Assembly (NCBI RefSeq): GCF_046736045.1
Contig: NZ_CP177134.1
Location: 930,001 to 994,000, forward strand
Reading direction: 5' to 3'
Source: Leptospira_A sp046736045
Lineage (GTDB): Bacteria > Spirochaetota > Leptospiria > Leptospirales > Leptospiraceae
Length of the DNA stretch: 64,000 nt
Each line of letters begins with the position of its first letter. The first letter of the stretch is position 1. Shown here piece after piece: positions 43,847 to 52,407 of the stretch. The position numbers and the translations under genes are program-made. The notes under the pieces are model-generated. The model had not been told where the DNA came from. It was given only the letters and a program-made list of their open reading frames with translations, and ran no database searches.

Positions 43847-45244
43847 ATGAATGAACGTATTTTTAAGCGGGCTGACGGCTCAACTCGAGTGGCAAAGGGG
43901 TATCGCGCATCCATCCCCAAAGCAGGCAGCAAACAATTTGCTTCCTCCAGAAGTACATCAAACCTTCCTCCGAAAATTGATTTGAGAAAGTATATGACTC
44001 GCGTCGAAGACCAGGGATCACTCGGAAGTTGTACTGCCAATGCGGTTGCCGGAGCTTATGAGTACTTGGTAAAAAGACACAAAGAAATTGATGATTACGA
44101 TGTAAGCCGACTTTTCATTTATTATAACGCAAGAACCATCGACGGAAATCCGGAAGAAGATGCAGGTTGCGTGATTGCATCGGCCATTGAAAGTTTGAAA
44201 GAGTCGGGAGCCTGTTCGGAAGAAACATGGCCTTATGAAATTGAAGAATTCGCTGAAGAGCCACCTGAGGAAGCTTATACGGAAGCAGCAGGTTTTATCG
44301 TAGAAGACATACAAGTTGTCCCTGCAACTTTGAAAGCTTGGAAAGAAGCACTTGTCGAAGAAAACCCTATTATCTTCGGACTCAATTTATTCAACTCTTT
44401 TGATTCTCAAAGAAAACCGGGACTTGTTCCCAAGCCGACTTCCAAAGAAGTAGCGCGGGAAGAACATTCCGGTCATGCCATGTTATGCGTTGGATATTCC
44501 GATCGAGATAAGGTTTTTATCGTTCGTAACTCTTGGGGGGAAGAATGGGGGGACAAAGGTTATTGTTATATTCCTTACGATTACCTCATGAACCCAAAAT
44601 ACAATCAGGGAGACAGTTGGATCATCAAACAACTTACCAACTTTGAATTGGATGAGAGCGCTTGGGGCGATGATACCTCCATTACCGGAGATTACGATTC
44701 CGAACTTGCAGATATGAGTGATGAAGATTATGCGGAGATGTTGGATGCAATGGGTGACTACCCTCTTGAATTCAGAATCGGACTCATCATCAGTATGGCT
44801 GCTCGTGCCGACGGAGAAATCAGCGACGAAGAATACGATGGAATCTCTGCTTATATGCAAGACACACTCGAAAAGTTAGGTGTGGATATGTTGGCGAAAA
44901 AGATTCTTAAAAATTGTTCCAAAGAATTGGATAACCAGGAACTCTTGGATGAGTCCGTTCAACTTTTAGGTGAATATCTATCTTCCGCCTTACTTGCAAA
45001 AATGCTAAACGATATTCGAGAAATCATCGGTGTGGATGATATATCCGAAGATGAAGAAGAATTTTTAGGAAACCTAACTGCAAATTGGCAAATCGAAGAT
45101 AGTGAGTCCCAAGACGAATCGGATGAAGAAGAAGAGGAAGAAGATAGCGACGATGATGAGGATAGTGAAGAAGAAGATGATGATAGCGACGACGACGAAG
45201 ATAGTGAAGAAGAGGAGGAGGAGGAGGAGGAGGAAGAAAAATAA
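43847..45244 (+). CDS. papain-like cysteine protease fused to a TerB-like domain and acidic tail
   Basis: A 465-residue protein of three parts. Residues 44-265 form a C1 papain-like peptidase: Gln56 and Cys62 in EDQGSLGSCTANA, His210 in HSGHAMLCVGY and Asn228 in VRNSWGEEWGDKGY complete the active site. Residues 305-415 look like a TerB-type helical domain (RIGLIISMAARADGEISDEE). The last 47 residues are almost all Glu, Asp and Ser. There is no signal peptide and no obvious propeptide, so it is probably cytosolic. Position between direct repeats suggests an accessory element. The fusion is unfamiliar to me. Confidence 0.83.
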   Translation: MNERIFKRADGSTRVAKGYRASIPKAGSKQFASSRSTSNLPPKIDLRKYMTRVEDQGSLGSCTANAVAGAYEYLVKRHKEIDDYDVSRLFIYYNARTIDGNPEEDAGCVIASAIESLKESGACSEETWPYEIEEFAEEPPEEAYTEAAGFIVEDIQVVPATLKAWKEALVEENPIIFGLNLFNSFDSQRKPGLVPKPTSKEVAREEHSGHAMLCVGYSDRDKVFIVRNSWGEEWGDKGYCYIPYDYLMNPKYNQGDSWIIKQLTNFELDESAWGDDTSITGDYDSELADMSDEDYAEMLDAMGDYPLEFRIGLIISMAARADGEISDEEYDGISAYMQDTLEKLGVDMLAKKILKNCSKELDNQELLDESVQLLGEYLSSALLAKMLNDIREIIGVDDISEDEEEFLGNLTANWQIEDSESQDESDEEEEEEDSDDDEDSEEEDDDSDDDEDSEEEEEEEEEEEK

Positions 45245-45249
45245 TCCGG

Positions 45250-45733
45250 TTGGAAAACTTGATTTTTGAATTGAAAAACTTCATCAAACTCTGTTCAGAT
45301 AGTTCCTTTCCCACAAAATTTCAAACAACAGACAAATCCCTGTTTTGTTCTGGAGATGAAAAAAAGTGGGAATGGTTTTGCCTGTTTCCTACAGAAATAT
45401 ATCAAGTAGGATCTTTGAAAATTATTCTGCAATCGGGACAAATCAAATGAAAACACTTCGTTACTTGTTAGTTGGAATTGGTCGTTTCTTCCTCTAGATT
45501 TATTCATTTCCTTTTCAGGACTATTTAGCTTGTATTTATCCGGAAAGTCAAATCCTGCCTGGAAGTCAGTCAGCTTGATTTCCTTGGTTTTAACTTTTGC
45601 CTCAGGTTTGCAGGCGATCGTTTTTTGGGGGATACGATTGGATTTTGATCTGACTTGGTGGCTTCCGAATTTATATTTGCTTTTGTATCCGATCTATTTT
45701 ATTAAAAAAGCGATAGATGGGAAACTGGAGTGA
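45250..45733 (+). pseudogene. possible frameshifted small membrane-protein gene
   Basis: Two adjacent frames look like pieces of one gene. Frame one (TTG 45250 to stop 45450) encodes 66 residues ending LKIILQSGQIK. A second frame, open from 45419 to 45733, continues with hydrophobic sequence (SLLVSWNWSFLPLDLFIS, then LYLLLYPIYFIKKAIDG) but has no start codon before TTG 45530. One base lost or gained near 45445 would join them into a protein of about 160 residues with two or three membrane helices. It could instead be two unrelated short frames. Confidence 0.4.
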
Positions 45734-45835
45734 TCGAAACCGAATTCCGAATGAAGGAAATTCTCACAAGCATTATCAGATATTAGTTGGTAATCTGAGA
45801 AATCCGGAATCGGTTTGCAAAATATTTTCCGAACT

Positions 45836-46225
45836 TCAATTTTTAGGAAAATGTTCTACGTGAAAATCACCTTCTCTACCGAAATAAATCACTCGTTTGC
45901 CTGCCAGGTAAGCAATATAATAAATACAACCGGCAGCCATAACTTCTTCAATAAATTCCTGATAATTGATCTTGCCCGCTTGTACCTTTTTAATAATAGC
46001 GCTGACCGAAGATGCGGAAAATTCTTTAGCAGCAATAGGAAATTTATGAGGGACTGATTCCAAATAGATTTCACCGCTTGCCGTATAATATCTGTTTTCC
46101 GCACGAACAAAATCCACATGGTAAGATTCTATACCTTCCTTCAAAAGCATGCCTACGACTTGAGGAAATGTGATTTTGCCACCTAATGATAAATTTACGG
46201 TTTCTTTGATTGTTTCTATGTTCAT
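45836..46225 (-). CDS. DUF1398 family protein
   Basis: This 129-residue protein matches what I recall of the DUF1398 family (E. coli YbcV-like): KITFPQVVGMLLKEGIESYHVDFVRAEN at residues 17-44, YYTASGE, a helix IIKKVQAGKINYQEFIEEVMAAGC and the ending VIYFGREGDFHVEHFP. The function of the family is unknown. It lies 10 bases after the MarR gene, so it is the likely target of that regulator. Confidence 0.8.
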   Translation of the reverse strand: MNIETIKETVNLSLGGKITFPQVVGMLLKEGIESYHVDFVRAENRYYTASGEIYLESVPHKFPIAAKEFSASSVSAIIKKVQAGKINYQEFIEEVMAAGCIYYIAYLAGKRVIYFGREGDFHVEHFPKN

Positions 46226-46235
46226 AACTTATCCT

Positions 46236-46682
46236 TCATTCAATTGGTATTTTAGTAAGCCGATTCAATTCGGCGGTTTTTTTCAAAAGTTCGGTTAAAG
46301 TTTTTCTTTCCGATGGACTTAAAACGGAAAAAAATTCTCCGTCGTTTTCATCTGCTAAAGATGCAAGTTGCGGAAGCAATTTTTTAGCTTCACGTGTAAG
46401 TTCGATTTCCTGATAACGACGGTCATCCGAAGATTCTTTTCGGGTCAGTAGTTCCTTGTCTAACAAACGATCTACTAATTTGGAAATAGCCCCTCTGGTA
46501 AGTCCCGTAAGATCAGCAATGTAACTGGGCGCAACCGGATCTTTGGATTCATACATTTCGCGGAGAACAACCCACTCAGCCACAGTCACACCCTTGTTTT
46601 CCAATTTTTTAGCAAATGAATGGGAGACATGATTGGAAACAATTCGCATCCAAAAACCGATATGTTTTTTTAAATCGCTCAC
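46236..46682 (-). CDS. MarR-family transcriptional regulator
   Basis: A 148-residue winged-helix regulator with VAEWVVLREMYE, a recognition helix region LTGLTRGAISKLVDRLLDKELL and the wing ESSDDRRYQEIELTREA. It begins a two-gene operon with the DUF1398 gene 10 bases downstream. The promoter just upstream has consensus elements overlapped by an inverted repeat, so it very probably represses itself. The ligand is unknown; many MarR proteins answer to phenolic compounds or oxidation, and no cysteine is present near the fold centre. Confidence 0.88.
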   Translation of the reverse strand: MSDLKKHIGFWMRIVSNHVSHSFAKKLENKGVTVAEWVVLREMYESKDPVAPSYIADLTGLTRGAISKLVDRLLDKELLTRKESSDDRRYQEIELTREAKKLLPQLASLADENDGEFFSVLSPSERKTLTELLKKTAELNRLTKIPIE

Positions 46683-46711
46683 TTTTACTGATGGAGTTTT
46701 CCCATAAATTC

Positions 46712-46740
46712 AATATAGTTTCCCAGTAAACTATTGTCAA
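46712..46740 (-). promoter_or_regulatory. consensus promoter with MarR operator
   Basis: On the minus strand TTGACA (46740-46735) and TATATT (46717-46712) are separated by exactly 17 bases. The spacer and -10 are covered by the inverted repeat ATAGTTT (46715-46721) and AAACTAT (46728-46734). The MarR start codon is 30 bases downstream of the -10. Confidence 0.75.
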
Positions 46741-46748
46741 TATAATAA

Positions 46749-46760
46749 TTTCCATGGAAA
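46749..46760. repeat. 12-bp perfect palindrome upstream of the MarR promoter
   Basis: TTTCCATGGAAA at 46749-46760 lies just upstream of the -35 and shares its TTTCC/GGAAA half-sites with sequence within the neighbouring operator (GTTTCCCAG). It may be a second MarR-binding site. Confidence 0.45.
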
Positions 46761-46874
46761 CTAATATATTCTTCTAAAATCGACTATGCCGGGGGAAGGT
46801 AATTGGTTCAATTCAGTAGTTTTTACTTTTCGGATGAGTGCGCACCTTTTCTCCGAGAGCGATTTTCTTTAAAC

Positions 46875-47354
46875 GTAAGAGGTACCACAAATCCGAATAC
46901 CTTCAGAATTCCAATCCGGCAAAAAGGCGAACTTATTTGAATAAAATCCGGGGAAATGATCTCTCCGCTTTACAAAAAGCGAGTGGTATGATAAATGGAA
47001 CGCATTGGGTGGCGGGTGGTTAACCCCACCCAATGTCGATAGGGCGGGGATAGTATTCTGTTAAATCCTCCACCACATCACTTTTTCATTTCTAAAATCC
47101 CTATCCCATTTATAGTATTCAATCAAACTCTCTTGCGCTAGCGATCGCAGCGGAAATCAATTACAGTGATTCACTCTTAAAACAAGGGAGATGTTTCTCG
47201 CGGTGGCGAAGGCCAGGAAGGCCGAAGCTTACGAGTCGTGACAGGGAAGTCACGCGAGTAAGAGCGGGTAACATTGGACGTTGATTGGAGCGGAGAGCGC
47301 GGTCGCTTATCATAATCTATCACAAAACAGAATACATGCGAAGCGCCCGGATTT
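46875..47354 (+). repeat. long repeat, copy D
   Basis: About 480 bases matching copy C (43273-43718) in the same orientation. The stem CATTGGGTGG (47003-47012) with CCACCCAATG (47026-47035) and the core shared with the short repeats (46920-46941) are kept. The middle variable stretch is about 35 bases longer than in copy C. Confidence 0.85.
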
Positions 47355-47362
47355 ACCAGATA

Positions 47363-49420
47363 TCACTTGTTAGTTTTAGGATCATCTTCTTTTGAAAAAA
47401 GATTCTTAAAAGATTTTATACCGGAACCAATCGTATCCGTAACATTATCTACAGCGCGGTTCACATAATCGGACATGGCAGAACCGGCAATCCCACCGAC
47501 GGTTGCTCCTGCAGGACCCGCTAATAAAATCGCACCCGCATAAACGGACCCGAGCCACACCGGATCGATATATGGGGGACTTGTTCCATAAGTTCCTTTA
47601 TAAATAATGGGAAGCTTCAAAACCTTACCAGCTAATCCAGGTAAAGCGATCGTGAAACGCATGTCGATCTTTTTATCAATCGAAATGTTCCCCCCTCCCG
47701 AACCGGCGATTCCATCCGCTTTCAATATAAAATTGTTAAATTGAAACTTACGGGACGCATAAGTCATCTCCACATTAATCTCCTTGTAGGGAGTCGCCCG
47801 ATTAAAATCCAGTTTTTTCAAACTAATGATATTTCCGATGGAGCTGATCGGTTTTAAAATATTCGTATAACTTAACAACTCACCGTCTTTTGATTTGAAC
47901 TCTGCATCAATTCTAAGATTATCGGTTAATTCTCGTTCGCTGAATCCTTGCGTATTGAGTTCAAAGTTTGTTTCTAAAGTTCCCGTAATCGGTGAATTCC
48001 CAAACTGATGAAATAAAATATCACCGAGCGCAATATTGCCTGCTTTACCTTTAAGAGTAAGTTTTCGCCCGCGATTAAAAACGACATTGCCTTCCGATAC
48101 CAATTTCCCTTTATACAATGTTAAATTCAGACGTTTGATTTTCATCACACTCTTGTGATAATTAAGAGAAAAATTCATTTCATCCGCGAAAATGCCGCGG
48201 ATATTGACTCGCCTGAGATTAAAATCCAACTTCACGTGCATTCTATCCACATAATGAGTATCAGGCATATCTCTTGTGAAAATCGACTTGGCAAGATCGG
48301 CATCTAACCATAGTTTTATGATATCAAGTGTAGGGTCAACTTCCAGATAATCGGATCTTCCTTCAAAATAAATCTGAGGCACTTCCGTAAACGAAACATA
48401 TCCGGAACCGAACAATTTTATCTTTCCTTTCCACTCTGCCGATATATCTGAGAAAGATATTTTTTTTTCGGTAATGTCGTATTCGATAAGAACACTGATA
48501 TAAGCATCACCAAATGACTGTTTACCTTTTAAGGCGAGATCTTTAATGTTTACGCCATCGGCACGGGTTGCAATGACTTCGTTGGTTCTTTTGTAGAATG
48601 GCATAACACCTGTAAATTTTCCATTTCTGCAATCGGCATTTGGAAAGATAACAAGTATATCTTGTAAATTGCTACCTCGGAATTGATCAAAGTGTGCGGA
48701 ACCTTCTACCCGAAGATTTTCAAAACTCATTTCATCATATAAAAAAGAAACATCCGAATACAATTGAAACGGATCATCATTGATCTTTCCATAAAGAGAA
48801 AGATACAAACTCTTCATACCCTTATCTATCTCTATGCTGCTTTCCCAAATATAAAAATTAATTTTTCTATTATAAAGCTCATCATCAAACTCAATCATTA
48901 TGTTTTTGAGATCGAGTGCCTTGGGAAGACCGCCAAACATATCGGAGAATAAAAGTTTTTTATCCGCTTCAGGTTTTCCTACGGTAGGCAAGGGTTCGTT
49001 CTTTTTATTTTCAGTAAGTTTTGCAAATAAAGGAAAAGATTCGTTTTTTTCCCTTTTCAATTCTATCTTACCCGTATTCAGATAAATTCTTCTGATCTCA
49101 AGATCCTTCCCGATGAAAACTCCATGATAGATTTCGATCTTAACCGTCTGAACCCGGATCAATTGATCTTGGTTTTTAGAAACTGTAACCTGACCTAACT
49201 CAAATCCCGGAAATGGAAAAAAGCTGGGAGTAGATTCCTTGTAGTCAAAAGAAAGTCCCGACTTTGTGTTAACTTCGGTTAGTATTTTGTTTTTATAATA
49301 ATCCGGATCGGCCATCAGCGGATAAAGAATCATAAATAGACTGATGGAAAAGATAGCGATGGATGCTAAAAGAATAGTTCCAACATAGTTTTTAATTCTT
49401 TCCCAGAAGGTAATATACAT
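47363..49420 (-). CDS. AsmA-like envelope protein
   Basis: This 685-residue protein has one N-terminal membrane helix (residues 14-35), then a long beta-strand-rich periplasmic part. The opening (DPDYYKNKILTEVNTKSGLSF, residues 38-58, then FPFPGFELGQVTV) is the AsmA N-terminal pattern. The C-terminal quarter (LRIDAEFKSKDGELLSY, then GNIISLKKLDFNRATPY) matches the AsmA C-terminal domain, ending in a hydrophobic region and a charged tail. Such proteins bridge the periplasm and are linked to lipid transport. It is the last gene of the transporter operon, 12 bases after an ATPase gene. Confidence 0.8.
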   Translation of the reverse strand: MYITFWERIKNYVGTILLASIAIFSISLFMILYPLMADPDYYKNKILTEVNTKSGLSFDYKESTPSFFPFPGFELGQVTVSKNQDQLIRVQTVKIEIYHGVFIGKDLEIRRIYLNTGKIELKREKNESFPLFAKLTENKKNEPLPTVGKPEADKKLLFSDMFGGLPKALDLKNIMIEFDDELYNRKINFYIWESSIEIDKGMKSLYLSLYGKINDDPFQLYSDVSFLYDEMSFENLRVEGSAHFDQFRGSNLQDILVIFPNADCRNGKFTGVMPFYKRTNEVIATRADGVNIKDLALKGKQSFGDAYISVLIEYDITEKKISFSDISAEWKGKIKLFGSGYVSFTEVPQIYFEGRSDYLEVDPTLDIIKLWLDADLAKSIFTRDMPDTHYVDRMHVKLDFNLRRVNIRGIFADEMNFSLNYHKSVMKIKRLNLTLYKGKLVSEGNVVFNRGRKLTLKGKAGNIALGDILFHQFGNSPITGTLETNFELNTQGFSERELTDNLRIDAEFKSKDGELLSYTNILKPISSIGNIISLKKLDFNRATPYKEINVEMTYASRKFQFNNFILKADGIAGSGGGNISIDKKIDMRFTIALPGLAGKVLKLPIIYKGTYGTSPPYIDPVWLGSVYAGAILLAGPAGATVGGIAGSAMSDYVNRAVDNVTDTIGSGIKSFKNLFSKEDDPKTNK

Positions 49421-49432
49421 TCTAATTAAAAA

Positions 49433-50389
49433 TTAATTATGTAATGGAAAATGGCAAGCCACCTTTTGATCCGGTGAAATTGTTTTTTCCAAAGGTCGCT
49501 CTTTTTTGCAAATATCCTGCACATTCGGACAACGGGTATGAAAATAACAACCGGATGGTTTGTTAATGATACTTGGAATCTCACCAACTAAAGGCCGTTC
49601 AGGGGAATTCCTTTTTTTAATATCGAAACTTGCCGAAAACAATGCCTTTGTATACGGATGCAGAGGACTATTTATAATTTTTTCCTTTTTACCGATTTCT
49701 ACAATCTTACCCAAATACATAACCGCGATTTCATCTGAAATGTGATTCACGATATTCAAATCATGAGATATAAAAAGATATGATAAATGAAACCGATCCC
49801 TTAGATCCAATAAATTATTGACAACTTGCGCTTGAGTGGAAATGTCCAGCGCAGAAACCGCCTCATCGCAAATCACAAGCTCCGGCTGTAAAATCAAGGC
49901 GCGCGCGATAGCGATCCGTTGTCTCTGTCCGCCGGAAAATTCATGAGGGTAACGCGTTAAAATGGATTCAGGCAAATTGACCTGGATCAAACTTTCTTTC
50001 GCTTTTTCATCACGCTCTTGTTTTGAGAGATTTTTATGATGAACGAGCAAACCTTCGGTTATAATTTCTCCGATTGTAAGTCTGGGATTCAAAGAAGAAT
50101 AAGGATCTTGAAAGATAACTTGTATTTGTTTTCGAATTGCAAGCAATTCTTTTTTATTCAACTTATGAATCGATTTTCCTCGGTAGTCAATGTTACCTGA
50201 TTCGATATTCACCAGTTTCAGAATTGCACGACCTAACGTGGATTTACCGCAACCGGACTCGCCGACAAGACCCAATATTTTTCCGGGAGCTATTTGGAAA
50301 GACACATCTTCCACTGCTTTTGTATAAGTAGGTTTCGATAAAAACTTTTTATTCGTATAAGAGACGGTTAAATTTTTAACTTCTAACAT
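49433..50389 (-). CDS. peptide ABC transporter ATPase, second YejF-half (DppF-like)
   Basis: This is a 318-residue ATPase of the oligopeptide transporter group. It has Walker A VGESGCGKSTLGRAIL, signature FSGGQRQRIAIARAL, Walker B LVICDEAVSALD and the C-terminal CYFHTRCPNVQDIC cluster typical of OppF/DppF. ATG 50389 has a strong GGGGGA site and overlaps the first ATPase gene by 14 bases; an upstream in-frame codon at 50431 would overlap more. In E. coli YejF both halves are one polypeptide; here they are separate. Confidence 0.9.
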   Translation of the reverse strand: MLEVKNLTVSYTNKKFLSKPTYTKAVEDVSFQIAPGKILGLVGESGCGKSTLGRAILKLVNIESGNIDYRGKSIHKLNKKELLAIRKQIQVIFQDPYSSLNPRLTIGEIITEGLLVHHKNLSKQERDEKAKESLIQVNLPESILTRYPHEFSGGQRQRIAIARALILQPELVICDEAVSALDISTQAQVVNNLLDLRDRFHLSYLFISHDLNIVNHISDEIAVMYLGKIVEIGKKEKIINSPLHPYTKALFSASFDIKKRNSPERPLVGEIPSIINKPSGCYFHTRCPNVQDICKKERPLEKTISPDQKVACHFPLHN

Positions 50390-51365
50390 TTTCTTCCCCC
50401 AAGGCAAAACAAAATGCGGATTGGGTTTCACTTAATTTGTGTAATACGGGTTGGGTTGTTGTACAAATTTCCTTTTTTACGGGACAACGATCCTGAAAAT
50501 GACAACCCACAGGATAATTTTTCGGGCTGGGAACCATCCCTTCTATGACTTGCAATTTTTTCCCTAACTTGTCATGAGAAGGATACGCGTCGATCAATGC
50601 TTTCGAATAAGGGTGTTTCGGAGAATCAATCACATCATCCACAGTTCCAATTTCAACGATTTTGCCCGCATACATGACTGCGATTCTTTGCGCAAGATGT
50701 GACACCAAACCAATGTCATGCGAAATAAACAGTATTGACATTTTAATTTCTTTCTTTAATCGCAGAAGAAGCTGAATGAGTTGAAGCTGAATGGTTACGT
50801 CTATCGCGCTCGTTGGCTCATCGGCAATAAGAAGTTTCGGATCACACATCAAAGCCATCGCAATGCACACTCTCTGCAACATTCCGCCGGAAAATTGACT
50901 GGGATACTGACCTAATCTTTGTTTTGCGTCCGTAATTCCGACGGTCTCAAACAGATACTCCGCTTTTGCCAAGGCTTCCTTTTCCGTACCCAATCCATGA
51001 TGAAGGAATCCTTCGATCATCTGTTCGCCAATTTTTTGAAGAGGATTCAAGGATGAAAACGGTTCTTGGAAAATATAAGCGATTTCTTTCCCACGGATTT
51101 TTCTCATCTCTTCCGAATCCAAAAGTAACAAATCCTTTCCTAAAAATTGAATGGAACCTGTCGGATATATAGCTTGATTTGCAGGAAGAAGACGTGTCAT
51201 GGCAAGTGACGAAATCGATTTGCCACAACCGGATTCGCCTACCAATGCGAAAATTTCACTCTCCGCAATGGAAAAAGAAATATCTTTGATGATACTGAGT
51301 CTGCCTTCTTCCGTGTTCAATTGAACACTTAGATTGTTTACTGACAATAAAGGAGAAGTGCTCAT
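50376..51365 (-). CDS. peptide ABC transporter ATPase, first YejF-half (DppD-like)
   Basis: This 329-residue ATPase has Walker A LVGESGCGKSISSLAM, signature FSGGMLQRVCIAMAL, Walker B LLIADEPTSAID and the Cys-containing C-terminal block CHFQDRCPVKKEIC. It is the OppD/DppD-type partner of the second ATPase. The gene overlaps the permease start by four bases, showing coupled translation. It couples ATP hydrolysis to import of a peptide or peptide-like compound through the YejB/YejE permeases. Confidence 0.9.
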   Translation of the reverse strand: MSTSPLLSVNNLSVQLNTEEGRLSIIKDISFSIAESEIFALVGESGCGKSISSLAMTRLLPANQAIYPTGSIQFLGKDLLLLDSEEMRKIRGKEIAYIFQEPFSSLNPLQKIGEQMIEGFLHHGLGTEKEALAKAEYLFETVGITDAKQRLGQYPSQFSGGMLQRVCIAMALMCDPKLLIADEPTSAIDVTIQLQLIQLLLRLKKEIKMSILFISHDIGLVSHLAQRIAVMYAGKIVEIGTVDDVIDSPKHPYSKALIDAYPSHDKLGKKLQVIEGMVPSPKNYPVGCHFQDRCPVKKEICTTTQPVLHKLSETQSAFCFALGEENVRS

Positions 51366-52405
51366 TCGTAAACCACCTTTTCCTTCGGATCAAATGCATC
51401 TCTTAAGCCCTCACCAACAAACGCGGATAAGTTGATGGTGATAAACAAAGCAAGTGAGGGATAAGTAATGAGCCACCAAGAAGTCAATCGTTCTCTTCCC
51501 TGGCCGATCAGTTCACCCCAGGATGGGTTAGGTGCAGGAATTCCATAACCTAAAAAGTCGAGTGCGGAAAGTACGGAAATCGCCGAGATTAGGATAAATG
51601 GTAAAAAGGTAACCAAAGGCGTCAAAGAATTCGGCAAAAGATGTTTCAGAATGATAGAACGGGAAGATACACCCAGCGTTCTGGCTGCGTCCACAAACTG
51701 CTGGCTTCTCAGTTTCAAAAACTCACCACGCATATAATAACTGAGACCTATCCAACTTAACGAAGCGTAGGTGACAAGAAGGACAAGAAAGCTTCTTCCG
51801 AAAAAAGAACCCATAATCAAAATCAAATATAAAAACGGAACAGCAGCTAAAACTTCAATGATCCTTTGCCAAATCAAGTCGATGTTTCCCGCATAATATC
51901 CTTGGATACCGCCGATGATAGATGCCAATACCAATTCGATCAGAACAAGAATCAAACTAAAGGTCATAGCCAAACGATATCCGTAAATAATCCGGGTGAA
52001 TACATCTCTTCCCCGATCATCCGTTCCAAACCAATGAGTGAGAGATGGTTTCGAAGGAGGATTGGAACCTTCCTCCAAACTTTCCAAATTGTCTTCATTC
52101 ACTCCGAATGGAACCAAAGGAAACACCATATAGTTTTCCGGTTTCTGAAAAGTTTCGCTTTTATTTAATTTTTTATAATTCGGTTCCGTTTGATTGAGAC
52201 CGCCGAATTTCGAATCGGGGTAAAAGAAAAAAATAGGGAACGAAACGCTACCTTCATTAACAATAAACAAGGGTTTGTTGTTGATCAGAACGGGAGAAAA
52301 AAGTGAAAGCAGATAACTGTAAAAAAGAATGAGCAAAGAGTAGTAAGCCCGTTTATTGGACTTGAATTTTTTCCATTTGCGAATGTTTGCCGGGTTACTA
52401 AACAT
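51362..52405 (-). CDS. yejE: YejE-like ABC transporter permease
   Basis: This 347-residue inner-membrane permease has an N-terminal helix, a long periplasmic loop with FFFYPDSKFGGLNQTEPNY, and the block HWFGTDDRGRDVFTRIIYGYR that begins the transport domain. The EAA-type loop LGVSSRSIILKHLLPN and the ending GEGLRDAFDP are close to E. coli YejE as I recall it, including the shared loop wording. Its partner YejB-like permease ends two bases upstream. The family imports microcin C-like peptides in enterobacteria; the natural cargo here is unknown. Confidence 0.85.
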   Translation of the reverse strand: MFSNPANIRKWKKFKSNKRAYYSLLILFYSYLLSLFSPVLINNKPLFIVNEGSVSFPIFFFYPDSKFGGLNQTEPNYKKLNKSETFQKPENYMVFPLVPFGVNEDNLESLEEGSNPPSKPSLTHWFGTDDRGRDVFTRIIYGYRLAMTFSLILVLIELVLASIIGGIQGYYAGNIDLIWQRIIEVLAAVPFLYLILIMGSFFGRSFLVLLVTYASLSWIGLSYYMRGEFLKLRSQQFVDAARTLGVSSRSIILKHLLPNSLTPLVTFLPFILISAISVLSALDFLGYGIPAPNPSWGELIGQGRERLTSWWLITYPSLALFITINLSAFVGEGLRDAFDPKEKVVYE

Positions 52406-52407
52406 AT

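Larger units (their letters stand above)
46683..47362. other. 680-base intergenic region with MarR promoter and long repeat copy D
   Basis: No gene is visible. From left to right it holds the MarR promoter/operator (46712-46760), about 110 bases of AT-rich sequence and the long repeat (46875-47354), which ends 8 bases before the AsmA-like gene's stop codon. A 61-codon frame at 46838-47023 lies mostly within the repeat and is not accepted. Confidence 0.65.

Noticed and set aside
45024..45314. A 96-codon minus-strand frame rich in Leu, His and Pro
   Set aside because: It is the antisense of the polyacidic GAA/GAT-rich tail of the protease gene.
46838..47023. A 61-codon frame that could be a small gene
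   Set aside because: Two thirds of it lies in the long repeat, its other end differs between the two copies, and the frame shows no sign of selection for coding.
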